Shown here: piece by piece, positions 1-7,745 of the stretch
Numbering within the stretch: the stretch's first letter is position 1
Layout: each line of letters begins with the position of its first letter
NCBI GenBank assembly: GCA_900549345.1
Contig: UROC01000028.1
Coordinates: forward strand, 1 to 21,480
Source of the DNA: an uncultured Collinsella sp.
Lineage (GTDB): Bacteria; Actinomycetota; Coriobacteriia; Coriobacteriales; Coriobacteriaceae
Length of the DNA stretch: 21,480 bases
Reading direction: 5' to 3'
Translations under genes and position numbers: made by a program
The notes under the pieces: generated by a model
Databases searched by the model: none
The model's input: only the letters and a program-made list of their open reading frames with translations
Told to the model about the DNA's origin: nothing

Positions 1-1
1 T

Positions 2-1234
2 AAGGGCTCATGGTTGCGTGCCGCGATCGAGCACGACGTGCTTTCGAGCGTGATTCTGTACGGGCCGGCCGGTACGGGTAAGACGACGCTGGCCCACATT
101 ATCGCCAACCATACCAAGAGCGAGTTTGTCGAGGTCAGCGCCGTGACGGGCACCGTAAAGGACTTGCGCCGCGTGATTGACGAGGCCAAGACGCGCCTGA
201 ATACGTACGACCGCCGCACCATTCTATTCATCGATGAGATTCACCGCTTCTCTAAGTCGCAGCAGGATGCCCTGCTGCATGCAGTTGAGAACCGTACCGT
301 CATTATGATTGGCGCTACGACGGAGAATCCGTACTTCGAGGTCAACTCGGCGCTGCTCTCACGTGGTCGAGTCGTGGAGTTTGAGCATTTAAAGGATGAG
401 GATATCGCCATGCTTATCGAGCGTGCGCTCGAGGCACCTCAGGGCCTGAACGGCAAATTCTCGGCCGATGATGATACGGTCAAGACCATTTGCACGCTGG
501 CAGCGGGTGATGCACGCTCGGCCCTGACGACGCTTGAGTTGGCGAGCGAGATTGCCGTCACGCGTCCCGATACCGAGGGGACGCCGGCTCCGGCGGCGGG
601 GGAGCGGTATCCCATCACGGTCGACGATGTGAAGATCGCCAATCCGCGCCGTGGGTTTTCGTATGACAAAAACGGTGACATGCACTACGACATTATCAGT
701 GCGTTCATTAAGTCCATGCGCGGCAGCGACCCCGATGCCACCATTTATTGGCTCGCGCGCATGATCGATGCAGGGGAGGATCCTAAGTTTATTGCACGCC
801 GTATTATGATTCAGGCTTCTGAGGATGTTGGCAACGCCGATCCGCAGGCGCTTTTGGTGGCGCATGCCGCGTTTAAGTCTGCCGAGGTCATTGGCTATCC
901 CGAGTGCCGCATTAACCTGGCTCAGGCTGCACTCTATGTGTGCTTGGCGCCTAAATCCAACGCGTGTGAGGCTTCAATCGATGCGGCGCTGGCCGATATC
1001 CATTCTAGTGGGCTTCGCGAGGTGCCGAGTTATCTACGCGATCGCCATCGCCCGGGCAGCGATGAATACGGTGTGTATAAGTATCCGCACGATTATCCCG
1101 AAGGCTGGGTCGACCAGCGCTATTTGCCCGAAGGCTTAGAACGCGGTGCATTTTGGCAGCCTGCCGGCCGCGGTTGGGAAGAATGGCGCGTAGAGCAAAG
1201 CGAACGCGACCGCAGCGGGAATGCACCGAAGTAG
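2..1234 (+). CDS. rarA: Replication-associated recombination protein A (RarA/MgsA), 5' end missing
   Basis: This is an AAA+ ATPase of the RarA/MgsA/WRNIP1 family, which acts at stalled replication forks and is related to clamp-loader subunits. The frame is open from base 2 with residues typical of the family's interior (GSWLRAAIEHD), so the true start lies left of the window and the TTG at 14 is not the start. Visible motifs are a Walker A box (GPAGTGKT, near 64-87), a Walker B box (LFIDEIH, near 226-246), a sensor-1 stretch (GATTENPYFEVNSALLSR) and the C-terminal family region containing NLAQAALYVCLAPKSNA and a YKYPHDYPEGW-type motif. About 410 residues are visible, and full-length members are usually 420-450, so only a short N-terminal piece is missing. 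The product assignment is firm. Confidence 0.95.
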   Translation, partial: KGSWLRAAIEHDVLSSVILYGPAGTGKTTLAHIIANHTKSEFVEVSAVTGTVKDLRRVIDEAKTRLNTYDRRTILFIDEIHRFSKSQQDALLHAVENRTVIMIGATTENPYFEVNSALLSRGRVVEFEHLKDEDIAMLIERALEAPQGLNGKFSADDDTVKTICTLAAGDARSALTTLELASEIAVTRPDTEGTPAPAAGERYPITVDDVKIANPRRGFSYDKNGDMHYDIISAFIKSMRGSDPDATIYWLARMIDAGEDPKFIARRIMIQASEDVGNADPQALLVAHAAFKSAEVIGYPECRINLAQAALYVCLAPKSNACEASIDAALADIHSSGLREVPSYLRDRHRPGSDEYGVYKYPHDYPEGWVDQRYLPEGLERGAFWQPAGRGWEEWRVEQSERDRSGNAPK

Positions 1235-1265
1235 CTGCTGATAATTTTGTCCCACGTTGCTGCTC

Positions 1266-1296
1266 TTGGCATGTTCGGTCCCCTTTGGGGTACCAT
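1266..1296 (+). promoter_or_regulatory. Candidate promoter of the sigma-factor operon, with a SigB/SigF-like GGGTAC element
   Basis: GGGTAC lies at 1288-1293, with GCAT at 1269-1272 and a 15-base gap. From memory, SigB-type promoters in Streptomyces follow GNNT, 14-16 bases, then GGGTAC/T, so this fits. An overlapping sigma-70 reading is possible: TTGGCA at 1266-1271 and TACCAT at 1291-1296, although the 19-base spacer is long. GGTCCCC TTT GGGGTACC at 1277-1294 is also a near-perfect inverted repeat around the element. The site sits about 40 bases before the first ATG of the operon. There is no experimental support. Confidence 0.4.
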
Positions 1297-1334
1297 GGAA
1301 AGCGTTTGTATTTCGATTCCTTTGGGAGGCTTGT

Positions 1335-1920
1335 ATGAGTCCCATTCAAATCGCCTTGCTGCTGCTCGCCGTTGTGGGCTATCGTTGAGCTTGCGCTCAC
1401 CCTGCGTAAAACCCGCACCGTTGTCGACTCGCTCGACAAGACGGTAACCGACCTCAATAATACGATTGCCGAGGCGCAGCCCGTGGTGGCAAAGCTTGAT
1501 GGTGCCGTTGACGAGCTTACGCCGGCACTTGCCCAGATGGAGCCGCTCCTCAAGTCGAGCAAGACTGCCATTGACGCCCTGACGTCCAATCTCGTTGAGG
1601 TTGAGGCGGTAGTTCGCGACATCTCCGAGGTCACGGGCAGTATGGCCGAGGCCAGCAATGCCGTATCGAGCGTGACAGATTCTGCGGCCGGCGCCGTGCA
1701 GAAGCTCTTCAATAAGGTGAAGGCTCCTGCAGCCGACGCCGATCGTAAGCTAGCCGCTGCCGCCGCCGAGGCCGAGCAGCCTACCGAGCGCGTTCTGATC
1801 GGTGAGGCTGAGGACGAGGCCGCCGATGGTGCGGATGCGGCTCAGAAGCCCGCAGCCAAGCCGGCTCAGTATTACACCTATACGCCCGCCGAGTCCTCTG
1901 AGGAGTCCTGCGATGAGTAG
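1335..1920 (+). pseudogene. DUF948-like membrane-anchored coiled-coil protein, frameshifted near codon 13
   Basis: A good ribosome site (GGGAGG at 1323-1328) precedes the ATG at 1335. Reading from it gives MSPIQIALLLLAVVGYR and then a TGA. The continuation of the same membrane helix (LWAIVELALTLRKTRTVV) is in the +1 frame from 1372 and runs to the TAG at 1918-1920. That second frame has no ATG or GTG start upstream and is closed by a TGA at 1336-1338. Joined, the product would be about 195 residues: one N-terminal membrane helix, a long heptad-like region rich in V, L, T and D (to about residue 125), then an Ala/Glu/Pro-rich tail. This resembles the DUF948 family, whose biochemical role is unknown. 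It may be a real null allele, a sequence error, or a protein restarted at the TTG at 1372. The gene leads the operon, and its stop overlaps the next start by 8 bases. Confidence 0.7.
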
Positions 1921-2290
1921 CGAAGCAACCTGCCCCATCACGCTGACCGTTGCCGGCGACCCGCGTCTCGCTCGCCTTGTGCGCATGACGGCAGCCAACG
2001 TTGGTGCCCTGTGCTCCATGTCTGTCGATCGCATCGAGGACATCCGCATGGCTGCCGAGGAGGCTTTCATCTTTGGGTGCACCGCGGTCGACTGCGACGA
2101 CATCACCATCAAATTCGATGTCGATGAGACTCACGTTGGCATGACTATTACCTTTGGAGACCAGGCTACGGTTGATGAAAACGACCAGGCTGCGGTGTAT
2201 GCCGAGCTCATCCTCGCGAGCGTGTGCGATTCCTACGAAAAGACTGCGGCGCCCCTGACGCTTTCCCTCGATCTCAAGGCGGATATCTAA
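1913..2290 (+). CDS. RsbW-like anti-sigma factor of the HATPase fold, short and lacking ATP-site residues
   Basis: The ATG at 1913 overlaps the preceding frame (ATGAGTAG), which suggests translational coupling. The 125-residue product opens with a beta strand (ITLTVAGDPRLARLVRM) and the helix VDRIEDIRMAAEEAF, aligning with the start of RsbW/SpoIIAB, the kinases that hold SigB or SigF inactive. The gene lies directly before a SigB-type gene with a one-base gap, the usual place for such a protein. The key kinase residues are not there. The N-box Asn, expected near residue 54 (SEACTNA in RsbW), is Phe in EEAFIFGC. The DxGxG motif is replaced by TFGDQ (79-83), and no glycine-rich lid is seen. Typical RsbW proteins have about 145-160 residues. 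The fold assignment is moderately sure, and anti-sigma function is inferred from position. Confidence 0.65.
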   Translation: MSSEATCPITLTVAGDPRLARLVRMTAANVGALCSMSVDRIEDIRMAAEEAFIFGCTAVDCDDITIKFDVDETHVGMTITFGDQATVDENDQAAVYAELILASVCDSYEKTAAPLTLSLDLKADI

Positions 2291-2291
2291 T

Positions 2292-3083
2292 ATGACCGAA
2301 CGTTCCCGGAGCGGCAAGACCGCTTGGGACAAGGAGAAAACCCGCGAGCTGTTTCGTCGCTACAAGGAGACCGGTGATCCGGACGCCCGCGAGCAGCTCG
2401 TCATGTCCCATATGAACCTGGTAAGGTTCCTTGCCAACAAATTTAAGAATCGCGGCGAGCCGCTCGACGACCTGATGCAGGTTGGCTATTTGGGCCTGCT
2501 CAAGGCAATCGACCGCTTTGACCCTGAGCGCGGACTCGAGTTCACCACGTTTGCCACGCCCACCATCTTGGGCGAGATCAAGCGTCACTTCCGTGACAAG
2601 GGCTGGAGCGTGCGCGTGCCTCGTCGCCTGCAGGAGCTTTCTGCCAAGGTTAACCAGGCTACCGACAAGCTTACCAACGAGTTGCAGCGCTCGCCCAAGG
2701 TCGAAGAAATCGCTGAGTACCTGGACGTGACCGTCGACGAGGTCCTGGAGGCTATGGAATCGTCTTCGGCCTATACCTCGGTGCCCATTGAGGCTCCTGG
2801 TGCGTCCGATTCCGACGATGCGCCCTCGATTCTCGACCGCTACGCCGACGACGACAACGAGCTCGACTTTACCGATGACCGTCTGGTCATTGAAGAGGCC
2901 ATCCGCGATTTCTCGCCGCGCGAGCGCGAAGTCATCGAGCTGCGCTTTGTAAAGGGCATGACCCAGATCGAGATCGCCAAGAAGCTGGGCATCTCGCAGG
3001 TGCAGGTCTCGCGCTTGTTGCGCCGCACCCTCAAGAAGATTCAGGATAAGATTGACCCCGACGGAGTGATGATTCGTTCATGA
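2292..3083 (+). CDS. sigB: RNA polymerase sigma factor of the SigB/SigF/SigG type
   Basis: This 263-residue group-3 sigma-70 factor directs RNA polymerase to alternative, usually stress or envelope, promoters. Region 2 is clear at about residues 37-115: NLVRFLANKF, then DDLMQVGYLGLLKAIDRFD, FTTFATPTILGEIKRHFRDK and the region 3 entry WSVRVPRRLQEL. Region 3 follows at about 117-160 and region 4 at about 205-253 (FSPREREVIELRFVKGMTQ, then IEIAKKLGISQVQVSRLLRR). Length and the IKRHFRD and VPRRLQE motifs match the SigB/SigF/SigG subfamily. The start at 2292 lies 1 base after the upstream stop. The stop shares ATGA with the next gene, so sigma factor, putative inhibitor and membrane protein come from one transcript. 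No rsbV-like antagonist is present in the window. The exact physiological class cannot be told from sequence alone. Confidence 0.93.
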   Translation: MTERSRSGKTAWDKEKTRELFRRYKETGDPDAREQLVMSHMNLVRFLANKFKNRGEPLDDLMQVGYLGLLKAIDRFDPERGLEFTTFATPTILGEIKRHFRDKGWSVRVPRRLQELSAKVNQATDKLTNELQRSPKVEEIAEYLDVTVDEVLEAMESSSAYTSVPIEAPGASDSDDAPSILDRYADDDNELDFTDDRLVIEEAIRDFSPREREVIELRFVKGMTQIEIAKKLGISQVQVSRLLRRTLKKIQDKIDPDGVMIRS

Positions 3084-4489
3084 GTGAGCACCCCCAACAA
3101 ACAGATCGCACGCTGCGCGATACCCGCATTCTGACGCTTCGCATTTGGGCTGTTGTCGGCTGCATTGTCATCGCTGCCGTCATCTTTAACCTTATGGGCA
3201 TCCTGGCACCGGTTATCGAGTTTCTCGCTGTTGGTTCCATCATTGCTTTTGTGATGTCCCCGATCACCAACTGGCTCGAGCATCATGGCGTTGGTCGTGG
3301 CATCGGTTCGCTTATCGCGCTTATTGTTGTTGTTGCCGTGCTCGTCGGTGTTGTTTGCATCTTGTCGCCGATTCTTTTTGGTCAGATCATGGAAGTCCTG
3401 AGCCGCCTGCCCGAGCAGCTTCGTGTTGCGGGTGGCGACCTCAACGAGATGGTCTCGCATGTCAAGACGCTCAACAACACGCCGCTCATGGAGTATTTGG
3501 ACGATAATCTTTCGTCGCTGGTTACCGTGGCATCGAAGTATGTGTCTCAGATCGCTGCCGAGCTTGGCCGCGGTGTGTTCCCGCTCATCACCAATACGGC
3601 CTCGCAGTTGTTCGTGATCTTCCTTGGTCTGGTGCTTGCCTACTGGATGGCCTGCGATTATCCTCGCATGCACCACGAGATTTGCACCATCATCGGTCAG
3701 GAGAAGGAGACTTCGTACCGCTTTATGGTCGCCATCCTTTCTCGCTCTGTCGGCGGCTACATGCGCGGTATGGTCGTGACGTCCATCTGCGGTGGTTTCC
3801 TCGCCTTTATTGGTTTTATGATTATCGGCCATCCGTATGCTGCGCTCATGGCTATCTTTACCGGCATCATGCATTTGGTTCCGGTCGTCGGCCCCTGGGT
3901 GAGCGCGGCAATCGCCACAGTGCTCGGTTTCATGTTCAGCCCCATGTTGGCGTTGTGGACGCTCATCGTGACGATGGTCGCGCAAAACGTCACTGATAAC
4001 GTGATTTCGCCTAAGGTCATGCAGAGCTCGGTGCAGGTGCATCCCATCATGAGCCTCACGGCGCTCGTTATTGGCTCGGCACTCATGGGCCCCATCGGCA
4101 TGATTATTGCCATCCCGCTGTGTGCGGCCCTCAAGGGTATCTTCGTGTACTACTTCGAGAATGAGACCGGCCGCCAACTTGTGGCCTATGACGGCGCCGT
4201 GTTTAAGGGCACGCCGTATCGCGATGCCGAGGGCAACCCGGTCGCCGCCTACGACGCGCTTGGGGACGATACGTTCATCTATGAGTCCGAGCTCATCGGT
4301 AACGAGACTGCGCCCGAGGCTAAAGCTATGCCCAAGCCCGAGCTCGATAATCCTTGGATCAAGCTTTCGGACCTGCAGCCCGATGCCACGGGCTTCTTCA
4401 AGAACCCCTTCGCCAAGGATGATGATTCCAACACGGATGACGACACCAAAACCGGCATCGACGGCTCCATGGACGATGACGACAAGTAG
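3080..4489 (+). CDS. AI-2E family (UPF0118/PerM-type) membrane transporter
   Basis: This 469-residue polytopic membrane protein belongs to the AI-2E/UPF0118 family, which includes the AI-2 exporter TqsA and Na+/H+ antiporter-like members, so the substrate is not predictable. Hydrophobic segments lie near residues 21-62 and 74-100, and then in a cluster from about 175 to 350. Family hallmarks are LIVVVAVLVGVVCILSPILF, the PVVGPWVSA loop and the segment QNVTDNVISPKVMQSSVQVH. A hydrophilic C-terminal tail of about 100 residues ends in an unusual run of aspartates (DDDSNTDDDTK, then DDDDK). The ATG overlaps the sigma-factor stop (ATGA). Cotranslation with a sigma factor suggests that the two are needed together, perhaps in an envelope or ionic stress response. 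It is the last gene of the unit, before the terminator at 4541. Confidence 0.88.
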   Translation: MSEHPQQTDRTLRDTRILTLRIWAVVGCIVIAAVIFNLMGILAPVIEFLAVGSIIAFVMSPITNWLEHHGVGRGIGSLIALIVVVAVLVGVVCILSPILFGQIMEVLSRLPEQLRVAGGDLNEMVSHVKTLNNTPLMEYLDDNLSSLVTVASKYVSQIAAELGRGVFPLITNTASQLFVIFLGLVLAYWMACDYPRMHHEICTIIGQEKETSYRFMVAILSRSVGGYMRGMVVTSICGGFLAFIGFMIIGHPYAALMAIFTGIMHLVPVVGPWVSAAIATVLGFMFSPMLALWTLIVTMVAQNVTDNVISPKVMQSSVQVHPIMSLTALVIGSALMGPIGMIIAIPLCAALKGIFVYYFENETGRQLVAYDGAVFKGTPYRDAEGNPVAAYDALGDDTFIYESELIGNETAPEAKAMPKPELDNPWIKLSDLQPDATGFFKNPFAKDDDSNTDDDTKTGIDGSMDDDDK

Positions 4490-4502
4490 CGGGGTAATTC
4501 GG

Positions 4503-4526
4503 GCTAACATTCATACGCGCTAACAT
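4503..4526. repeat. Pair of 8-base direct repeats (GCTAACAT)
   Basis: GCTAACAT occurs at 4503-4510 and again at 4519-4526, a period of 16, in the short gap after the transporter gene. It could be a binding site or chance. No function is assigned. Confidence 0.35.
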
Positions 4527-4540
4527 GCAATTTCGCTGAA

Positions 4541-4569
4541 GGGCCGGCATTGTGCCGGCCCTCTTTTTT
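4541..4569 (+). terminator. Intrinsic terminator of the sigma-factor operon
   Basis: A perfect 9-bp stem (GGGCCGGCA at 4541-4549 with TGCCGGCCC at 4553-4561) has a 3-base loop and is followed by TC and six T. It separates the sigma/transporter unit from alaS. Confidence 0.92.
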
Positions 4570-4595
4570 GCACAGGCTCGGTGGGATGGTAATAT
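4568..4595 (+). promoter_or_regulatory. Predicted sigma-70 promoter of alaS
   Basis: TTGCAC at 4568-4573 and TAATAT at 4590-4595 are separated by 16 bases. The -35 box is built from the last bases of the T-run of the preceding terminator, so terminator and promoter overlap. The start codon of alaS is at 4642, giving a leader of about 40 bases with no obvious riboswitch. Confidence 0.6.
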
Positions 4596-4626
4596 CGTTA
4601 CGTTTGAACTGTTTCGATGTGAAACC

Positions 4627-4632
4627 GAGGAG
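4627..4632 (+). promoter_or_regulatory. Ribosome binding site that fixes the alaS start
   Basis: GAGGAG ends 9 bases before the ATG at 4642. The frame is open further upstream, but the extra codons run back through the promoter and terminator, so 4642 is the start. Confidence 0.75.
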
Positions 4633-4641
4633 ATTCCCTCT

Positions 4642-7299
4642 ATGAGTGCTGACTACCCGTCAATGACTACGGCCGAGATCCGCTCTAAGTTCCTCAACTT
4701 CTTTGAGGAGCGCGGTCTTAAGCTCTATCCTTCTTCGTCCCTCGTCCCCGACGACCCTTCGCTGCTGCTTGCCAACGCCGGTATGAACCAGTTTAAGGAG
4801 TACTACCAGGGCAAGAAGACCATGAAGGAGATCGGCGCGATCTCCTGCCAGAAGTGCGTCCGCACCAACGACATCGATTGCATCGGCGAAGACGGCCGTC
4901 ACCTGTCCTTCTTCGAGATGCTCGGCGACTTCTCCTTTGGCGGCGTCTCCAAGCAGCAGGCCTGCGCTTGGGCCTTTGAGCTCATTACCAAGGAGTTCAA
5001 GCTGCCTCTCGACCGCCTGTACTTTACCGTCTTTACCGAGGACGACGAGACCCACGATGTGTGGCGCTCCCTGGGCGTTGCCGAGGATCATATCTCCCGC
5101 CTGGGCGAGGACGACAACTTCTGGGCCGCTGGCCCCACCGGCCCCTGCGGTCCGTGCTCTGAGATCTACTTTGACATGGGCGAGGAGGTTGGCTGCGGCA
5201 GCCCCGACTGCAAGCCCGGCTGCGACTGCGACCGCTTCCTGGAGTTCTGGAATCTCGTCTTTACCCAGTACGACCGCCAGGAGGACGGCTCCATGCCAGA
5301 GCTGCCGCACCGCAACCTCGATACGGGCATGGGCCTAGAGCGCATGGCCGCCATCATGCAGCACAAGACCGCCAATTACGACGGCGATCTGATGCAGCAC
5401 CTCATCAAGCTGGGCGAGGAGATCAGCGGCAAGACCTATGACGCCGACGATTACTCCGGTGCCAGCCGCTCGCTGCGTATCATCGCGGATCACTCTCGTG
5501 CCGTCGACTTTATGATCTCGGACGGCATCCTGCCCGGTAACGAGGGTCGCGAGTACGTCCTTCGACGCCTGCTCCGCCGTGCCGTGTTCCACGGTCGCCT
5601 GCTGGGTATCGAGGGCGCCTTCCTGACCAAGTTTATCGACGAGGTCAACGCTCAGATGGGCGAGGCCTATCCCGAGCTGCTCAAGAACGTCGCGCTCGTC
5701 AAGGGTATCGTCGCCTCCGAGGAGGAGCGCTTCTCCATGACGCTCGACAACGGTCGCGTCTACCTGGATGAGGCCCTGGCAGCGCTTGCCGAGGGCGCTG
5801 TGCTTCCGGGCGATGTTGCCTTTAAGCTGCACGACACCTTTGGTTTCCCCATCGACCTGACCGTCGAGATCGCCGGCACCGCTGGCCACGACGTCGACAT
5901 GGACGGCTTCACCGCCTGCATGGAGGACCAGAAGGCCCGCGCCCGCGCCAATGCCAAGGGCGACGCCTGGGGCAGCTTCAACGACGTGTGGGTCGAACTT
6001 TCCGACAAGGTCGCCGCGACTGAGTTCGACGGCTATGACAACGATGTGATCGTAGGCGCCAAGGTTGTTGCCATCGTGCGCAACGGCGAGTCCGTCGAGT
6101 CCGCTGACGCCGGCGAGGACGTCGAGGTCGTTCTCGACCGCACTCCGTTCTATGCCGAGATGGGTGGCCAGCAAGGCGATGCCGGCAAGCTTTCCGCCGA
6201 GGGCGTTGTTCTGACCGTTGCCGACACCAAGAACCACAACGGTCTGTATGCCCACGTCGCGCACGTTGTCGATGGCACGCTGACTGTCGGTGCCGCTGTG
6301 ACCGCCACGCTCGACGCCGAGCGCCGTGGCTTCCTGCGCCGCAACCACACCGCCACCCACCTGCTCGACGCCGCGCTTAAGCAGGTCCTGGGCGAGCATG
6401 TCTCCCAGGCTGGCTCGTTGGTGACGCCCGAGCACCTGCGCTTTGACTTCACCCACTTCGAGGCCCTGTCCTCCGAGCAGCTCAAGGCTGTCGAGGACCT
6501 GGTCAACCAGCAGATCTTCGCTTCCAAGCCGGTTGTGACCCGCGTCATGGGCATCGACGAGGCCAAGGCCGCCGGTGCTGTCGCCCTCTTTGGCGAGAAG
6601 TACGGCGACGTCGTCCGCGTTGTCTCCGTGGGCGCCGAGGACCAGCCGTTCTCCCGCGAGCTCTGCGGTGGCACGCATGCCGCCAACACCGCCGAGATCG
6701 GTCTGTTCAAGATCATCTCCGAGTCTTCCACGGGCTCGAACGTCCGCCGTATCGAGGCCGTGACCTCCAAGGGCGCTCTCGACTACATGGCCGACCGCCT
6801 GGCGCTCGTTGACGCCGCTGCCGCTGCGCTCAAGTGCCGCGTGGATGAGGTTCCCGCCCGCGTGGAGAACCTGCAGGCCGAGCTGCGCGAGACGTCCAAT
6901 AAGCTTAAGAAGGCTCTGACCGGTGGCTCCTCCGATGCTATCTCCAGCGCCATCGAGGGCGCCGTCGAGCTCGACGGCTACAAGCTCGTCGTCGCTGAGC
7001 TCCAGGGCCTTGAGGCTGCTGACCTGCGAAACGTCTGGGATACCGTGCACCAGAAGGTTGCCGGCCCCGTCGCCTGCGTCGTTGCCAGCGTGACCGAGAA
7101 GGGCACCCCGGCTCTGCTCGCCGCTGGCTCCGATGACGCCGTGAAGGCCGGTTTCCACGCCGGTAACGTGATCAAGCAGATCGCGGGCCTGGTCGATGGT
7201 CGCGGTGGCGGTCGTCCCAACATGGCCCAGGCCGGTGGCAAGAACGCCGCCGGTATCGCCGATGCCCTCGCGGCCGCCAAGACCGCGCTCGGCGCCTAA
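4642..7299 (+). CDS. alaS: Alanine--tRNA ligase
   Basis: Alanyl-tRNA synthetase charges tRNA-Ala in the cytoplasm. The 885-residue length is normal for bacterial AlaRS. The N-terminal class II catalytic core begins MSADYPSMTTAEIRSKFLNFF and includes LANAGMNQFKEYYQG, RTNDIDCIGEDGRHLSFFEM and a cysteine-rich CGSPDCKPGCDCDRF insert common in Gram-positive AlaRS. The editing domain carries HTATH (H569 and H573) and CGGTH (C675 and H679), the four metal-binding residues that clear Ser- and Gly-tRNA-Ala. A coiled-coil hinge and the C-Ala domain (GGRGGGRPNMAQAGG) end the protein. No residues expected for function are missing. It starts a long transcript: ruvX begins 17 bases after its stop. Codon use is strongly biased, as expected for a highly expressed gene. 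Confidence 0.98.
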   Translation: MSADYPSMTTAEIRSKFLNFFEERGLKLYPSSSLVPDDPSLLLANAGMNQFKEYYQGKKTMKEIGAISCQKCVRTNDIDCIGEDGRHLSFFEMLGDFSFGGVSKQQACAWAFELITKEFKLPLDRLYFTVFTEDDETHDVWRSLGVAEDHISRLGEDDNFWAAGPTGPCGPCSEIYFDMGEEVGCGSPDCKPGCDCDRFLEFWNLVFTQYDRQEDGSMPELPHRNLDTGMGLERMAAIMQHKTANYDGDLMQHLIKLGEEISGKTYDADDYSGASRSLRIIADHSRAVDFMISDGILPGNEGREYVLRRLLRRAVFHGRLLGIEGAFLTKFIDEVNAQMGEAYPELLKNVALVKGIVASEEERFSMTLDNGRVYLDEALAALAEGAVLPGDVAFKLHDTFGFPIDLTVEIAGTAGHDVDMDGFTACMEDQKARARANAKGDAWGSFNDVWVELSDKVAATEFDGYDNDVIVGAKVVAIVRNGESVESADAGEDVEVVLDRTPFYAEMGGQQGDAGKLSAEGVVLTVADTKNHNGLYAHVAHVVDGTLTVGAAVTATLDAERRGFLRRNHTATHLLDAALKQVLGEHVSQAGSLVTPEHLRFDFTHFEALSSEQLKAVEDLVNQQIFASKPVVTRVMGIDEAKAAGAVALFGEKYGDVVRVVSVGAEDQPFSRELCGGTHAANTAEIGLFKIISESSTGSNVRRIEAVTSKGALDYMADRLALVDAAAAALKCRVDEVPARVENLQAELRETSNKLKKALTGGSSDAISSAIEGAVELDGYKLVVAELQGLEAADLRNVWDTVHQKVAGPVACVVASVTEKGTPALLAAGSDDAVKAGFHAGNVIKQIAGLVDGRGGGRPNMAQAGGKNAAGIADALAAAKTALGA

Positions 7300-7316
7300 G
7301 AACATAAGTAGTCGCT

Positions 7317-7745
7317 GTGGTCGCGCTCGCACTGGACATAGGGGAGACCAGGATCGGCATTGCCGTCTCGAGCCGTGATGGCAAGATGGCAATGCCTGTC
7401 AAGGTGCTTCCGGCTGCCGAGGTCACTGGTATGGCAAAGACGTTTCGCTACCTGGTCGAGGACTATGAGCCCGATATCCTGGTGAGCGGACGTCCCTTGA
7501 CCATGGCCGGTGAGCCCGGTCCCCAGGCCGAGCGCGTCGCCGCCGTGGCCCAAAAGATTGCCGACGAGCTCGAGCTTCCGCTGGAGTTTGAGGACGAGCG
7601 TCTGTCCTCGCAGGAGGCCAAGAGAATCCTGCGCGAGCAGGGGCTCAACGAAAAGCAGATGAGGGGCAAGGTCGACATGATCGCCGCCAGCCTGTTTTTG
7701 CAGACGTGGCTCGATCGTAAAAACGAGGAGGTTTCGCATGCCTAG
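7317..7745 (+). CDS. ruvX: Holliday junction resolvase-like protein RuvX (YqgF family)
   Basis: This 142-residue protein has the RNase H-like YqgF fold and is proposed to act in 16S rRNA maturation or Holliday junction processing. The metal-binding acidic residues are visible in ALALDIGETRIGIAVS (first Asp at residue 7), FEDERLSSQEA and KVDMIAASLFLQTWL. The central motif ILVSGRPLTMAGEPGPQA is typical. The start is GTG at 7317 with no convincing Shine-Dalgarno sequence, so translation may depend on ribosomes finishing alaS 17 bases upstream. The stop overlaps the mltG start by 8 bases. The alaS-ruvX-mltG order is a well-known conserved arrangement in Gram-positive bacteria. Confidence 0.95.
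   Translation: MVALALDIGETRIGIAVSSRDGKMAMPVKVLPAAEVTGMAKTFRYLVEDYEPDILVSGRPLTMAGEPGPQAERVAAVAQKIADELELPLEFEDERLSSQEAKRILREQGLNEKQMRGKVDMIAASLFLQTWLDRKNEEVSHA

Noticed and set aside
1360..1385. Programmed ribosomal frameshift to join the two halves of the DUF948-like gene
   Set aside because: No slippery heptamer, stimulatory structure or rare-codon pause is visible at the junction; mutation or sequence error is simpler.
3041..4510. 489-codon minus-strand frame opposite the AI-2E gene
   Set aside because: His/Asp/Arg-rich translation typical of an antisense shadow; the + strand product has clear family motifs.
4552..4641. N-terminal extension of alaS
   Set aside because: It would begin inside the upstream terminator and cross the predicted promoter; the ribosome site and family N-terminus support 4642.
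5335..7392. Long open frame on the minus strand opposite alaS
   Set aside because: It is antisense to a certain gene, is Gly/Val/Leu/Asp-rich with no domain, and arises from the codon bias of alaS.
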